Source of the DNA: CAXXOZ01 sp963676435
Lineage (GTDB): Bacteria; Bacillota; Clostridia; Lachnospirales; Lachnospiraceae
NCBI GenBank assembly: GCA_963676435.2
Contig: CAXXOZ010000022.1
Coordinates: 184,069 to 248,068, forward strand
DNA: 64,000 nt
Reading direction: 5' to 3'
Position numbers and translations under genes: made by a program. Under the pieces are notes generated by a model, which saw only the letters and a program-made list of their open reading frames with translations, made no database searches and was not told where the DNA came from. Every line of letters begins with the position of its first letter. Positions within the stretch are counted from its first letter, which is position 1. Of the stretch, positions 8,062-16,987 are shown one piece after another.

Positions 8062-9588
8062 CTAAATCATAACCTCTATTACTTCATGTTCTGTTAACTT
8101 CGGATCTCTTTTAAATTCCCCAGACTTTATACCATCTTTTAGAATAATTAACCTGTCACTCATTCCGATTAATTCCGTAAGCTCTTCAGAAATCATAACG
8201 ATTGTTTTTCCTGCCTTTTTCATCTCGTACATTAATTTGTACATAGCTGCTTTAACACCAATATCTACTCCTCTAGTAGGACAATCTAAAATCAATATAT
8301 CACAATCTCTTCCTACCCATTTACCAAAAACAACTTTCTGTTTGTTTCCACCTGATAAAAATTGTACTGGCTGATCCATGCTTGCACATTTAATACTTAG
8401 ATCTTCAATCTGTTTTGATACGTATTTTTTTTCTTTACTTGGCATAATGAATGCCTTGAATGTTTTTACTTTATCTAAACCAGCTGCTACTATATTGTCT
8501 TTTATTGATGCTGGTAAAACTAGCGCCTCTTTATCTCTATCTTTTGAAACATATCCAAGTCCAAGTTTTAAGGATTTTTTAGCTGTCTCAATTTTTTGAC
8601 CACTTTCAATATGTGTTACACTTCCGGAAAGTAATTTTTCTTCTCCATATATTACCTTTCCTAATTCATGCATTCCACAGTGAGATAGTCCTCCAATACC
8701 AAGTATCTCTCCTTTATGAACTTTCATACTGAAATTTCTTAGTACTCCATGCCCAGATGTGACACAATCAACATCCAAAACGATTTCTTCGCTTATTTCT
8801 TGATCATAATCGGACCTGTAGTAATTTTCACTCATTTCACGACCTACCATATATCTCTTTATAGTAGCTTCGTCCATTTGATCCTTGTCCAATTTTTTCC
8901 TTAATACACCATCTCTTAAAACAGTTAGTGTATCACAAGTTTCAATCAGCTCTTCTAAGTCATGAGAAATGAATATTACCGCTTTATTATCATCTTTCAT
9001 TTTATTCATGATTTTGTAAATAATATCACGACCATGTTGAGATAAGGCCGTAGTCGTCTCATCTACAACTAAAAGGTCAGGATTCATATGAAGTACTCTG
9101 GCAATCTCTATTAACTTTCTGTCCTGCATATTTAATGCATCTATTGGTGTAGATGGGTCTACATCTGAAAATCCGATGTTTTCTAAAGCTTCTTTTGCAG
9201 CTTTATTCATCTTTGCTTTATTTATTACACCAAATTTTTTGAACTTTTCTTCTTCTCCAAGAAAAATATTCTGCGCAATAGTAATACCAGAAACTGAACC
9301 CTGTTCTTGTACAATCATTCCTATTCCCAACTTAGCACCTTCAATCATTGTTGAAGGACTATGTGGCTCTCCTTTAAAAAACATCTCACCACTAGTTGGT
9401 GGCTGCATTCCTGCAGCAATAGAAGTGATTGTAGATTTCCCTGACCCATTTTCCCCAATAAGTCCTGTTATCTGACCACGATACACTTTTAAGTTTACAT
9501 CATTAAGAGCAACTGTAGAACCAAAATTCTTATTAAGGTTTTTTGTTTCAAGTATTAACTCTCTCTCGTTTTCATTTAAATTATTCAT
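8062..9588 (-). CDS. Sugar ABC transporter ATPase with two nucleotide-binding domains
   Basis: About 508 aa with two fused ATPase domains, as in RbsA/MglA/YtfR. Domain 1 has Walker A GLIGENGSGKST, a degenerate signature (LNMQDRKLIEIA) and Walker B LLVVDET. Domain 2 lacks a canonical Walker A (GIGGLSHCGMHE), as is usual in this family, but keeps LSGGNKQKVVFGKW and ILILDCPTRGVDIG. The open frame extends to GTG at 9603; ATG 9588 was chosen because GGTGG lies 5 nt before it. It is the first gene of the operon. Confidence 0.92.
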   Translation of the reverse strand: MNNLNENERELILETKNLNKNFGSTVALNDVNLKVYRGQITGLIGENGSGKSTITSIAAGMQPPTSGEMFFKGEPHSPSTMIEGAKLGIGMIVQEQGSVSGITIAQNIFLGEEEKFKKFGVINKAKMNKAAKEALENIGFSDVDPSTPIDALNMQDRKLIEIARVLHMNPDLLVVDETTTALSQHGRDIIYKIMNKMKDDNKAVIFISHDLEELIETCDTLTVLRDGVLRKKLDKDQMDEATIKRYMVGREMSENYYRSDYDQEISEEIVLDVDCVTSGHGVLRNFSMKVHKGEILGIGGLSHCGMHELGKVIYGEEKLLSGSVTHIESGQKIETAKKSLKLGLGYVSKDRDKEALVLPASIKDNIVAAGLDKVKTFKAFIMPSKEKKYVSKQIEDLSIKCASMDQPVQFLSGGNKQKVVFGKWVGRDCDILILDCPTRGVDIGVKAAMYKLMYEMKKAGKTIVMISEELTELIGMSDRLIILKDGIKSGEFKRDPKLTEHEVIEVMI

Positions 9589-9625
9589 TTTTACCACCAT
9601 CACAAAAATATTTTATTTTAACCAT

Positions 9626-9657
9626 ATTATATTTCATGATAGCACCTTTCATGCTAT
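9626..9657 (-). promoter_or_regulatory. Promoter and inverted-repeat operator of the transporter operon
   Basis: On the minus strand a TATAAT (9631-9626) has a poor -35 (GCATGA). That -35 lies within the inverted repeat ATAGCA-N7-TGCTAT (9639-9657). A consensus -10 with a degenerate -35 overlapping a dyad suggests an activator-dependent promoter; the divergent AraC regulator is the obvious candidate (inference). Confidence 0.5.
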
Positions 9658-9706
9658 AAATAAATGTTGTTTTTTATCATAAAACCGACTTTTTTTGTCC
9701 TAAAAC

Positions 9707-9735
9707 TTGACTTGCGAATTCTGTTAAAGTACAAT
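9707..9735 (+). promoter_or_regulatory. Sigma-A promoter of the AraC-family gene
   Basis: TTGACT, 17-bp spacer, TACAAT, ending 31 nt before the ATG of the regulator. Confidence 0.75.
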
Positions 9736-9766
9736 AAAACATATTAACAATTAAGGATGTGATTTA

Positions 9767-10912
9767 ATGAAGACAGAAAGTCCTTCTAAAGAATTTGAAT
9801 TTTATACGACCATTGGTGAAGTCGAGAAGATTTTGCTGGATTATTATGAAAAAAATAATAAAAGAACAAACTTTATAGATGCCTTATTATATATGTATAA
9901 TAATAATCTGCTAGAAACAAGCAGACCTGTTAACAATTTAGTAAATGAAGGCTCGATACTTAGCCAATCAAGTTTCGAAAACGAAATAAAAAAGATGCCT
10001 ATTACTGTTAAAAACATAATTAGCAATCCTTGTTCAAAGATTATAAAAGAAGAAAATGTAATACCTGCTTCAAAGGATATTTTCGCTTTCAAGCATATGC
10101 CATATGTTAGAGATCAGCTACATGTACATAATCATTTCGAAATAAATTATGTATATTCTGGGTCAGCTACACAATTATTTGAAAACGAAAATAGAAAACT
10201 CACTGAAGGAGACTTATGTATCATTGCTCCAAACTCAAAACATGATGTTTTAGCTGATTCTTCAAGTTTAATAATAAGTATAATGATGAGAAAAAGCTCT
10301 TTCGACAAAGTTTTTTGGAGCCTGTTATCACAAAAAGATTTACTTGCTATCTTTTTTAGAAACACTCTATATTTAACCTCTCCTTCAAATTATCTTATTT
10401 TTAGAACAGATAACTTTGATGATACAAAAAGAATCATTCAAAATATAGTTTTTGAAAGTAATAACGACAATAAATATGCAAACAGCTGCTGTATCAGTTG
10501 GATAAATTTACTTTTCGCTCATATTTTAAGAAAACATAGCGACACTATTCAGTTTTATGATTATAAAAATCAAAAAGGACATTCTTTTGATTTTTCACTT
10601 ATACTGCAATATATTCAATATAATTATCAAACTGTTACTCTATCGTCACTCGCATCATTTTTTCATTATAGCGAAGCCTATTTAAGTAAACTAATAAAAA
10701 GAAATTTAAAGCAAAATTTTACAACTATTATAAAGAATTTAAAAATGAGTCATGCTATGGACTATTTAAACTCTACACAACTTAGAATAAGTGAGATTTC
10801 TGATCTGGTTGGATATGATTCTGTGGACCATTTTTCCAGAACTTTTAAAGACACCTATGGTAAAAGTCCTCTTGAATATAGAAAAAACACCATTCTTGCA
10901 GACATTAGTTGA
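9767..10912 (+). CDS. AraC-family regulator of the rhamnoside/sugar operon
   Basis: A 381-aa protein. Residues 1-60 form an N-terminal segment (TIGEVEKILLDYYEK...) shared in outline with the AraC gene at 30548. A cupin-type effector domain follows (HNHFEINYVYSGSA, LTEGDLCIIAPNSKHDV), then a C-terminal double helix-turn-helix (SLASFFHYSEAYLSKLIKR; ISDLVGYDSVDHFSRTFKDTYGKSPLEYR). It is divergent from the ABC/GH43/GH78 operon with a shared 163-bp intergenic region, so it probably activates that operon when its sugar is present (inference). Confidence 0.9.
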   Translation: MKTESPSKEFEFYTTIGEVEKILLDYYEKNNKRTNFIDALLYMYNNNLLETSRPVNNLVNEGSILSQSSFENEIKKMPITVKNIISNPCSKIIKEENVIPASKDIFAFKHMPYVRDQLHVHNHFEINYVYSGSATQLFENENRKLTEGDLCIIAPNSKHDVLADSSSLIISIMMRKSSFDKVFWSLLSQKDLLAIFFRNTLYLTSPSNYLIFRTDNFDDTKRIIQNIVFESNNDNKYANSCCISWINLLFAHILRKHSDTIQFYDYKNQKGHSFDFSLILQYIQYNYQTVTLSSLASFFHYSEAYLSKLIKRNLKQNFTTIIKNLKMSHAMDYLNSTQLRISEISDLVGYDSVDHFSRTFKDTYGKSPLEYRKNTILADIS

Positions 10913-10957
10913 TTTCCGATTTTTTTTGTACTGATAAATTTTCCACACTTAAAATGC

Positions 10958-11701
10958 TTATTTAAAGTTAATATTTTGCATACATAACGGCAATTCCAGG
11001 CCGTTTTTTTCTAATTTTTTTTCATCACTTAACAACTCTTTTACTGGACCATCATACTCTATTTCTCCACCAGAGAACATAATAACTCTATCACAAGTCT
11101 CTAAAACCAAATCTAAATCGTTCGAAGCGATTAGCTTTAGACAGTCTAAATCTTTAATAATATTAATTAACTTTCTCCTGTTTTTAGGATCAAGAGCGAT
11201 ACTTGGTTCATCCATTATTATTATGTCTGGTAACATGGCAAGAACTGTTGCTATTGAAGCCATTTTCTTTTCTCCACCTGACATTTTCCAAATTTGCTTT
11301 TTTCTTAAATGTTCAATATCTATCATTCTTATGGCATCATCAACTCTTTTTTTCACTTCTTCATCTGACATACCGTAATTTCTAGGAGCAAAAGAAATGT
11401 CTTCTTCCACACTATTCATAAATAATTGATTTTCTGAGTCTTGAAATACATAACCAATTTTTTCTCTAATAATAGGAAGTGTTTTTTTATTAACTGGATA
11501 TTCATCTATGTTAACAGTTCCTATATATCCTAGCTCAAGTCCAACCAAGATTCTTAAAAAAGTAGATTTTCCTACTCCGTTTGATCCAATAATCCCTATA
11601 GTTTCTTTTCCTTTTGCCAAAAAAGATATATTTTTTAACACATTAATATCTTTTTCATATGAAAATGACATGTCTTTTATCTCTATAAAATATTTATCCA
11701 T
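10958..11701 (-). CDS. cbiO: ECF transporter ATPase for nickel/cobalt (CbiO/NikO)
   Basis: A 247-aa ABC ATPase: Walker A GSNGVGKST, Q-loop VFQDSENQLF, signature MSGGEKKMASIA, Walker B IIIMDEPSIALDP. The Q-loop form is typical of energy-coupling-factor ATPases. It is the last gene of cbiMN-cbiQ-cbiO and starts 17 nt after cbiQ ends, with GGAGG 5 nt before the ATG. It powers metal import together with CbiQ. Confidence 0.92.
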   Translation of the reverse strand: MDKYFIEIKDMSFSYEKDINVLKNISFLAKGKETIGIIGSNGVGKSTFLRILVGLELGYIGTVNIDEYPVNKKTLPIIREKIGYVFQDSENQLFMNSVEEDISFAPRNYGMSDEEVKKRVDDAIRMIDIEHLRKKQIWKMSGGEKKMASIATVLAMLPDIIIMDEPSIALDPKNRRKLINIIKDLDCLKLIASNDLDLVLETCDRVIMFSGGEIEYDGPVKELLSDEKKLEKNGLELPLCMQNINFK

Positions 11702-11718
11702 CTAAACCTCCAAAATAA

Positions 11719-12519
11719 TTATGTAAAAAACTTTCCAATAATTTCAAAAACATTGGTAAATCTAGTAATATAAAAAATTCCTAACCATATTATAAGAAAT
11801 AAAAAATCTGAAATTTTAAATTTACTTTTTAATGAGTTATAAAACTCTCCATTATATCCTCTTAAAAGCATACTTTCATATACGTCATTTGCCCTGTCTA
11901 TACTTCTTAATAAAAGCTGTCCTAATAAACTTCCCCACACCTTATAATGAACACCCTTTTGTTTTGGAGCCCTCAAAGAATATGCTTGATATATATTATT
12001 AGCCTCTGTTAATAAAACCGTTATGTACCTATATGTCAATAACAGCTGAGTGACAATTATTTTTGGGATATGTATAATCCTAAGTGCATAACAGATTTTC
12101 TCAATTCCAGTGGTAGCAAATAGTAAGTATGAGGCAAGTACAGAAAACATTCCTTTGATTATTAATGTCAGTCCAGAAATCATTCCAGAAGTCACTTCAA
12201 GTTCACCAATATTAAAAACTATTGCTTTATCAAAAAAAGGATTAAAAATCCCTAGAAATATACATATTGGTAAAATTATTTTTAGTTTTTTAATGCTACT
12301 AAAAAAAGAAATATCTCCTAATATGTATATACTTATTAAAAATATAATCATAAAAACAAGGCTCGATAAATCATATTTATTAAAAGACACTACTATAAAA
12401 ACATATGAAATTGTTACCACTAACTTAATTAGTGGATGAATCCTATGAATAGGACTGTTTAAAAGGGCCAATTCATCCATAGAATGTATGTCATGAATTG
12501 CCCCTGATAATTTACTCAT
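11719..12519 (-). CDS. cbiQ: ECF transporter transmembrane protein CbiQ/NikQ
   Basis: A 266-aa membrane protein with about 5-6 spans and the coupling-helix region LLRSIDRANDVYESMLLRGYNGE, the A-R-G motif segment that contacts the ATPases in CbiQ/EcfT. It begins MSKLSGAIHDIHSMDELALLNSPIHRIHP, as in NikQ/CbiQ. It lies between the substrate-specific component and the ATPase gene. Confidence 0.92.
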   Translation of the reverse strand: MSKLSGAIHDIHSMDELALLNSPIHRIHPLIKLVVTISYVFIVVSFNKYDLSSLVFMIIFLISIYILGDISFFSSIKKLKIILPICIFLGIFNPFFDKAIVFNIGELEVTSGMISGLTLIIKGMFSVLASYLLFATTGIEKICYALRIIHIPKIIVTQLLLTYRYITVLLTEANNIYQAYSLRAPKQKGVHYKVWGSLLGQLLLRSIDRANDVYESMLLRGYNGEFYNSLKSKFKISDFLFLIIWLGIFYITRFTNVFEIIGKFFT

Positions 12520-12539
12520 TTATTATCCTGCCTAACTTT

Positions 12540-13529
12540 CTAAACATTTCTTCTTTTTCTAAACATCTTAATAAAATAACTTCCTCCAATACAGATAATT
12601 AAAACCACTCCTGCACCAAGTATCCCTGAAAAAGAAGTTCCTAGAACCTCCGAATTACCACTTGAAAAAGAATAATCAGGTAATAACGCCGTTTTTTCTT
12701 GTATTTCTTCTGCTGACTCATATGTCACTCCAGAAGCTTCTAATTCCTCGCTGCCTGTAACTTGTCCGATAGACCATTCAAGACCGTCTGGATTTGAAGA
12801 TGCAAAAAGTGAAAAAACTCCCGCTATTAAAACTGCAATTATCGCCAAACTTGCAAGTATTTTTTTATAAGACATTTTGCTTTCTTTATTTTTTATGTTT
12901 AATAATTCTGGTCTCTTCTCATATACAAAAATTAAAACCGCTGAAGTTATCAACCCTTCAACAACACCTATTGCTAAATGAATAGGCTGCATAGCTGCTA
13001 AAAACATAGAAAATGGAAGTTCTGTAATTCCAGACAAGAGTGTTTCTATAACCACACTAAATGCTGCAAGTTGCATAGATATAACACACCCCAGTACCGA
13101 AGCGAGTATTATTTTACCTCTTGAGAATCCTTTTCTAAGTATAGGTTTAAATATCAGGAAATATCCTACAAAACAAAAGTAAAATCCTAGATTCCATATA
13201 TTAGCACCTAAGGCTAATAATCCTCCATCTGCAAACAATAAGCATTGTACCAATAAAACACCTGCCATTGTTATAAATCCAGCATAAGGTCCTAATAAGG
13301 CTGCAAGTAGTAATCCTCCCGCTATATGACCACTTGACCCAGTACCTGGAATAGTAAAATTAATCATTTGTGCTGCAAATACGAAAGCTCCCATCACTCC
13401 CATAACAGGAATCTTCTTTGCATCATTTTCTAGTGTAACTTTTTTAATTGAATAACCCGTTGCTAATGTAGACGCGGCATACATTGTAGCCGCAACTGCT
13501 GGCGCAACCAAAGCATCTGCCATATGCAT
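12540..13529 (-). CDS. cbiM: Metal-specific ECF component CbiM fused to a CbiN/PDGLE domain
   Basis: A 329-aa protein. The N-terminus MHMADALV places the conserved His 2 for metal binding directly after the initiator Met, as in NikM/CbiM. Residues 1-215 are the polytopic CbiM domain. After a new membrane span comes the soluble SNPDGLEWS motif (PDGLE domain), then a final span and a KRRN tail. This M-N fusion is common in nickel importers (NikMN) and also in cobalt ones, so the metal is not certain. GGGAGG lies 8 nt upstream of the ATG. No cobalamin biosynthesis genes are nearby, which slightly favours nickel. Confidence 0.9.
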   Translation of the reverse strand: MHMADALVAPAVAATMYAASTLATGYSIKKVTLENDAKKIPVMGVMGAFVFAAQMINFTIPGTGSSGHIAGGLLLAALLGPYAGFITMAGVLLVQCLLFADGGLLALGANIWNLGFYFCFVGYFLIFKPILRKGFSRGKIILASVLGCVISMQLAAFSVVIETLLSGITELPFSMFLAAMQPIHLAIGVVEGLITSAVLIFVYEKRPELLNIKNKESKMSYKKILASLAIIAVLIAGVFSLFASSNPDGLEWSIGQVTGSEELEASGVTYESAEEIQEKTALLPDYSFSSGNSEVLGTSFSGILGAGVVLIICIGGSYFIKMFRKRRNV

Positions 13530-13552
13530 ATTATTTACCTCCCGAGTAAAAT

Positions 13553-13578
13553 ATATTGTATTTATTAGAATACAATAT
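13553..13578. promoter_or_regulatory. Perfect inverted repeat upstream of cbiM
   Basis: ATATTGTATT-TATTAG-AATACAATAT: two 10-bp arms with a 6-bp spacer. On the minus strand it overlaps a plausible -10 (TCTAAT, 18 nt after TTGAAA). This is a candidate operator for metal-responsive control of the transporter; the binding protein is unknown. Confidence 0.55.
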
Positions 13579-13604
13579 CACTTGAGTTTTCAAACAACAA
13601 GCCT

Positions 13605-13612
13605 CCCCGGGG
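13605..13612. promoter_or_regulatory. GC palindrome, possible CsoR/RcnR-type site
   Basis: CCCCGGGG flanked by T-rich DNA lies between the CsoR-like gene and cbiM. CsoR/RcnR-family repressors bind G/C-tract dyads of this kind in otherwise AT-rich promoters. No other GC palindrome of this kind was noticed near it. Confidence 0.45.
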
Positions 13613-13631
13613 GTTATTTTCTATAAGTTTA

Positions 13632-13949
13632 TTATTTAACAAACTGGTCGATTGCTTTTTTCAAATTTTCAATGGTTTCCTTGTCGCCAACCTCTATAGC
13701 TTCAGCTATACAATGTTCAATATGATCCTTTAATATAACTTTTCCTGCATTGTTTAAGGCTGACCTAACCGCAACAAGTTGTATAAGCACGTCACTACAG
13801 TCTCTACCATCTTCTACCATTTTTTTTACTGACTCAAGATGTCCTATGGCTTTTGATAGTCGGTTTATAACTGCTTTTGTGTTTTCATGAACGTGAGGAT
13901 GACAATGAAGATGTTTATTTCCATCTTTATCAATATGAGTATGTTCCAT
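13632..13949 (-). CDS. CsoR/RcnR-family metal-sensing repressor (DUF156)
   Basis: A 105-aa all-helical DNA-binding protein. The start was set at ATG 13949 because AAAGGAG lies 6 nt before it; the frame stays open further upstream without a site. The family cysteine/histidine triad is C51, H76 and C80 (Cys-x24-His-x3-Cys), the pattern of Cu(I)-sensing CsoR. RcnR would have His at the last position. The N-terminus is an unusual His-rich stretch (H3, H5, H13, H15, H17, H19, H21 plus C16). It adjoins a nickel/cobalt importer, so the sensed metal is ambiguous. Confidence 0.85.
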   Translation of the reverse strand: MEHTHIDKDGNKHLHCHPHVHENTKAVINRLSKAIGHLESVKKMVEDGRDCSDVLIQLVAVRSALNNAGKVILKDHIEHCIAEAIEVGDKETIENLKKAIDQFVK

Positions 13950-14047
13950 ATTTAACTCCTTTTGTGATGTCATTTTATAAATAGTATTATAAAATACATA
14001 AAAGAAAAAATCATCCATTATTTATTTTTTAACATTCTTTTTTAAAT

Positions 14048-15520
14048 CTATTTAATGTTTTCTGATAGACTTTCCACTTCTTCACTAATATCATTTAAGT
14101 CATAAGCGGTTTGATTAACCTGTTCTAGGTTACTTTTGCTCATTTCGTATGCTTCTGTACTTGAAGCAGATACTTCTTCACTAGTAGCTGACAAAACTTC
14201 TATGCCCTCTACTATAGTTTGATTTGACATTTTTATTTTTTCATTCATTTCACTAACATTTTGAATATTTGAATTCATAGACAAGAACTCATCTTTTATA
14301 GTTGCAAAATACGTAACTATGTTAGAAATTGTTTTACTTTGCTCCTGAGAGTTTTCAACATTTAGTTCAACTTTTTTTCCTACTTCTTCTGAATTACTTA
14401 TAAGCTCGGTTAATATCTCTGTTATATTTTCAGTTGATACTCTTGCCTGCTCTGCAAGGTTCCTAATCTCATCTGCTACAACTGCAAATCCTCTACCTGC
14501 CTCTCCTGCTCTTGCTGCCTCAATAGAAGCATTCAGAGCTAAAAGATTCGTTTGATCTGAAATCGATAAAATTATATCTGTAATCTTTTTAACTTCCTCA
14601 CATTTAACCTGTAATAAATCCGAAGATGTTTTCATACTTCCACCTGATGTTATCGACTCTTCAGCTCCTATTTTCAAACTGTCAACAGATTGCTGTGAAT
14701 CTTCAAACACCTTATATATGTTTTCTGAAATATTTACAATTTCTTCAGTTGCTTCATAAACATCCTTTATTAAATTTTGAATTTCCTGAGTCATATTAAG
14801 CTGTTCTGTCACTGTCTCTACAGTAGAGTTATTACCCTCATTAATGCTCTGCATAGCCATACAAACATTATTTGTTGTTTGTGAAACCTGCTTTAACGAC
14901 TCCTGTAATTCATATATCTTTTCAGTTACATTAACAGCACTTGTAGATATAGATTCAGCTGCCTTTGTATTTTTTTCTGATGCTACCTTGATTTCCTTTG
15001 TAGCTTCACCTAGAAATTTATTTATAACGCTTATTGATAAAACCGAAATAACAACCATAATAAGTATTGTTATCATTGAGACCATTATTGATGGTAAGAC
15101 AAACATAATGTTCCCTGTTTCATTAAATATTAAAATATTTTTTACTAAAGTGGAAATAACTATGACAACATTAAGTATTATTAATAATTTCCTTTTTAAG
15201 TATAATAATACACATAATATCAACGGAAATGCATAAGCGTATGGCGAAATATCAAACGCTGTTAACAACATTGACATAAACATCCCTGAGAATCCAACCA
15301 CAATATAATACTGCAGCTTTTCTTTCAATGAATTTGTTACTGTAAAAATTATTACTAGTGCTAGATTTAATAAAGTAACCGATATTGGTAATATACTTCT
15401 CCACATAGGCATTCCTGACATTGTCAACTGAGCATAAAGCCCTAAAAAAGTAAAGACACTTAAAACAATAACTACTGCTAAAACAATCTTATTAATTCTT
15501 TGTAACTGTTCCCTATTCAT
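14048..15520 (-). CDS. Methyl-accepting chemotaxis protein with a membrane-embedded N-terminus
   Basis: A 490-aa chemoreceptor. Residues 1-165 contain about six hydrophobic spans with only short loops, so there is no folded extracellular sensor. The cytoplasmic coiled coil carries the signalling tip SDQTNLLALNASIEAARAGEAGRGFAVVADEIRNLAEQ. It could sense a membrane-dissolved or energy-linked signal (inference). It is the first of three chemoreceptors within 7.6 kb. Confidence 0.9.
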   Translation of the reverse strand: MNREQLQRINKIVLAVVIVLSVFTFLGLYAQLTMSGMPMWRSILPISVTLLNLALVIIFTVTNSLKEKLQYYIVVGFSGMFMSMLLTAFDISPYAYAFPLILCVLLYLKRKLLIILNVVIVISTLVKNILIFNETGNIMFVLPSIMVSMITILIMVVISVLSISVINKFLGEATKEIKVASEKNTKAAESISTSAVNVTEKIYELQESLKQVSQTTNNVCMAMQSINEGNNSTVETVTEQLNMTQEIQNLIKDVYEATEEIVNISENIYKVFEDSQQSVDSLKIGAEESITSGGSMKTSSDLLQVKCEEVKKITDIILSISDQTNLLALNASIEAARAGEAGRGFAVVADEIRNLAEQARVSTENITEILTELISNSEEVGKKVELNVENSQEQSKTISNIVTYFATIKDEFLSMNSNIQNVSEMNEKIKMSNQTIVEGIEVLSATSEEVSASSTEAYEMSKSNLEQVNQTAYDLNDISEEVESLSENIK

Positions 15521-15600
15521 AATTTTCCCTCCAAGTTTTATTAACTTCTAAATTATATAATCTTTCTTTTTAAATTACTACCTAAATCAGTTAATTTTAT

Positions 15601-15921
15601 TTACTTTTTATTTTTACCTGAATAACTCATCATACCTCCAGCTACATTCACCACATCATAACCTTCTTTTGCCAAAGCTTTCGCCGCCCTTTTGCTTCTT
15701 GCTCCAGATTGACAAATCAAATAGTATTTATTTTCTTTCTTTAAGAAATTATTCGGCCTTGATATAAGGGTTCCTAACGGGATATTCTTTGCCGTCTTTA
15801 AACTTCTTGCTTTAAATTCATATTTTTCTCTAACATCTATTAGATTGATATTTCCTATTAATGAATCAATCTCCCTTACATTAATGCTTCCAATATTTGA
15901 TTTTTTAAATAATCCAAACAT
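15601..15921 (-). CDS. Single-domain rhodanese-like protein
   Basis: A 106-aa protein with a rhodanese fold and active-site loop CQSGARS (C70). NLIDVREKYEF is the conserved N-terminal motif. The start ATG 15921 has GGAG 6 nt upstream; the frame extends four codons further. Such proteins carry persulfide sulfur in the cytoplasm. No partner gene is adjacent. Confidence 0.88.
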   Translation of the reverse strand: MFGLFKKSNIGSINVREIDSLIGNINLIDVREKYEFKARSLKTAKNIPLGTLISRPNNFLKKENKYYLICQSGARSKRAAKALAKEGYDVVNVAGGMMSYSGKNKK

Positions 15922-16016
15922 ATCATTCTCCATTCTATATTTTTGGTTTATTCTACCTTTTATATTTTAATAAAACTGTGACCTTGTCACTAACAAAGAG
16001 TTTTACATTATTATGT

Positions 16017-16050
16017 AAAAACTCTGAAGTTCATCTCCTCCAGAGTTTTT
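16017..16050. terminator. Terminator downstream of the aldo/keto reductase
   Basis: AAAACTCTG-N14-CAGAGTTTT with T-runs on both strands. A second hairpin (15997-16025, arms AGAGTTTTACAT and ATGTAAAAACTCT) shares the AAAACTCT segment, so the two structures are mutually exclusive. Confidence 0.75.
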
Positions 16051-16054
16051 ATAT

Positions 16055-16975
16055 TTAAGGAATTATATTTCCTGTTGAGCAATATAAATCATACCACTCT
16101 TTTCTTGTCAGTTCTATTTTTATACCCTCTATACTCTCTAATAAATGACCGATTTTTGTTGTCCCTAACACAACCTGTATATTAGCCGGATGTCTTAAAA
16201 TCCATGCTGTAGCTATTCCAGCTTTTGAAATACCATATTTTTCACTTAGTATATTTAGCATTTCATTAAGTTCACCATAATTTTCTAAATCATTTATAAA
16301 AGTTCCTTCAAATTTACCTCTTTGAAGAGGAGACCATGCCTGTATTGTAACCTCATTTAATCTACAATAATCAAGTATACCGCTATCACGATTTATACTT
16401 TGATCTGCATATGTGTTTGTAGCTAAAGCATTATCCACAATGCAAGTATGTCCTAATCCAAACTGGAGCTGGTTGACCACTAACTTTCTTTTTGTATATT
16501 TTTTTAGTAGTTCTATTTGATTTGGCGTTTGATTTGAAACACCAAAATATCGTACCTTACCGCTCTTTTCAAGGGTATCGAATGCACTTGCAATTTCCTC
16601 TTCTTCAACTAATGTATCCGGTCTATGTAAAAGTAGTATATCAAGGTACTCTGTATTTAGTCTTTTCAGACTGTTATCAACCGAGGCTAATATATGATCT
16701 TTTGAAAAGTCATAGAACCTTCTTTGTATTCCACACTTACTTTGTAAATAAATGTTCTCTCTAACTGAATGTCTACCCTTAATTACTTCTCCAAAAACTT
16801 TTTCACTTTCTCCACCAAAGTAAATATCAGCATGGTCAAAAAAGTTAACTCCATTATCTAGATAAGTATCAATAAGTTTATGAGCATCCTTTTCCCCTGC
16901 TTTTGGAAGCCACATACAGCCACCAATTATCGCAGACGCATTAATATCTGTTTCACTAATTAAATTATATTTCAT
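16055..16975 (-). CDS. Aldo/keto reductase, YdhF-like
   Basis: A 306-aa (beta/alpha)8 oxidoreductase of the AKR superfamily. The catalytic tetrad is visible: D47 and Y52 in FDHADIYFGGESE, K80 in QSKCGI, H117 in LLLHRPD. The sequence resembles E. coli YdhF in these stretches. It would reduce carbonyl compounds with NAD(P)H; the substrate is unknown. The ATG at 16975 was preferred to 16984 because AAGGA directly abuts the latter. It follows the chemoreceptor gene closely and may be cotranscribed. Confidence 0.9.
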   Translation of the reverse strand: MKYNLISETDINASAIIGGCMWLPKAGEKDAHKLIDTYLDNGVNFFDHADIYFGGESEKVFGEVIKGRHSVRENIYLQSKCGIQRRFYDFSKDHILASVDNSLKRLNTEYLDILLLHRPDTLVEEEEIASAFDTLEKSGKVRYFGVSNQTPNQIELLKKYTKRKLVVNQLQFGLGHTCIVDNALATNTYADQSINRDSGILDYCRLNEVTIQAWSPLQRGKFEGTFINDLENYGELNEMLNILSEKYGISKAGIATAWILRHPANIQVVLGTTKIGHLLESIEGIKIELTRKEWYDLYCSTGNIIP

Positions 16976-16987
16976 TCTTTTCATTCC

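Noticed and set aside
13530..13631. Cobalamin riboswitch before cbiM
   Set aside because: The gap is about 100 nt and has no B12-box sequence.
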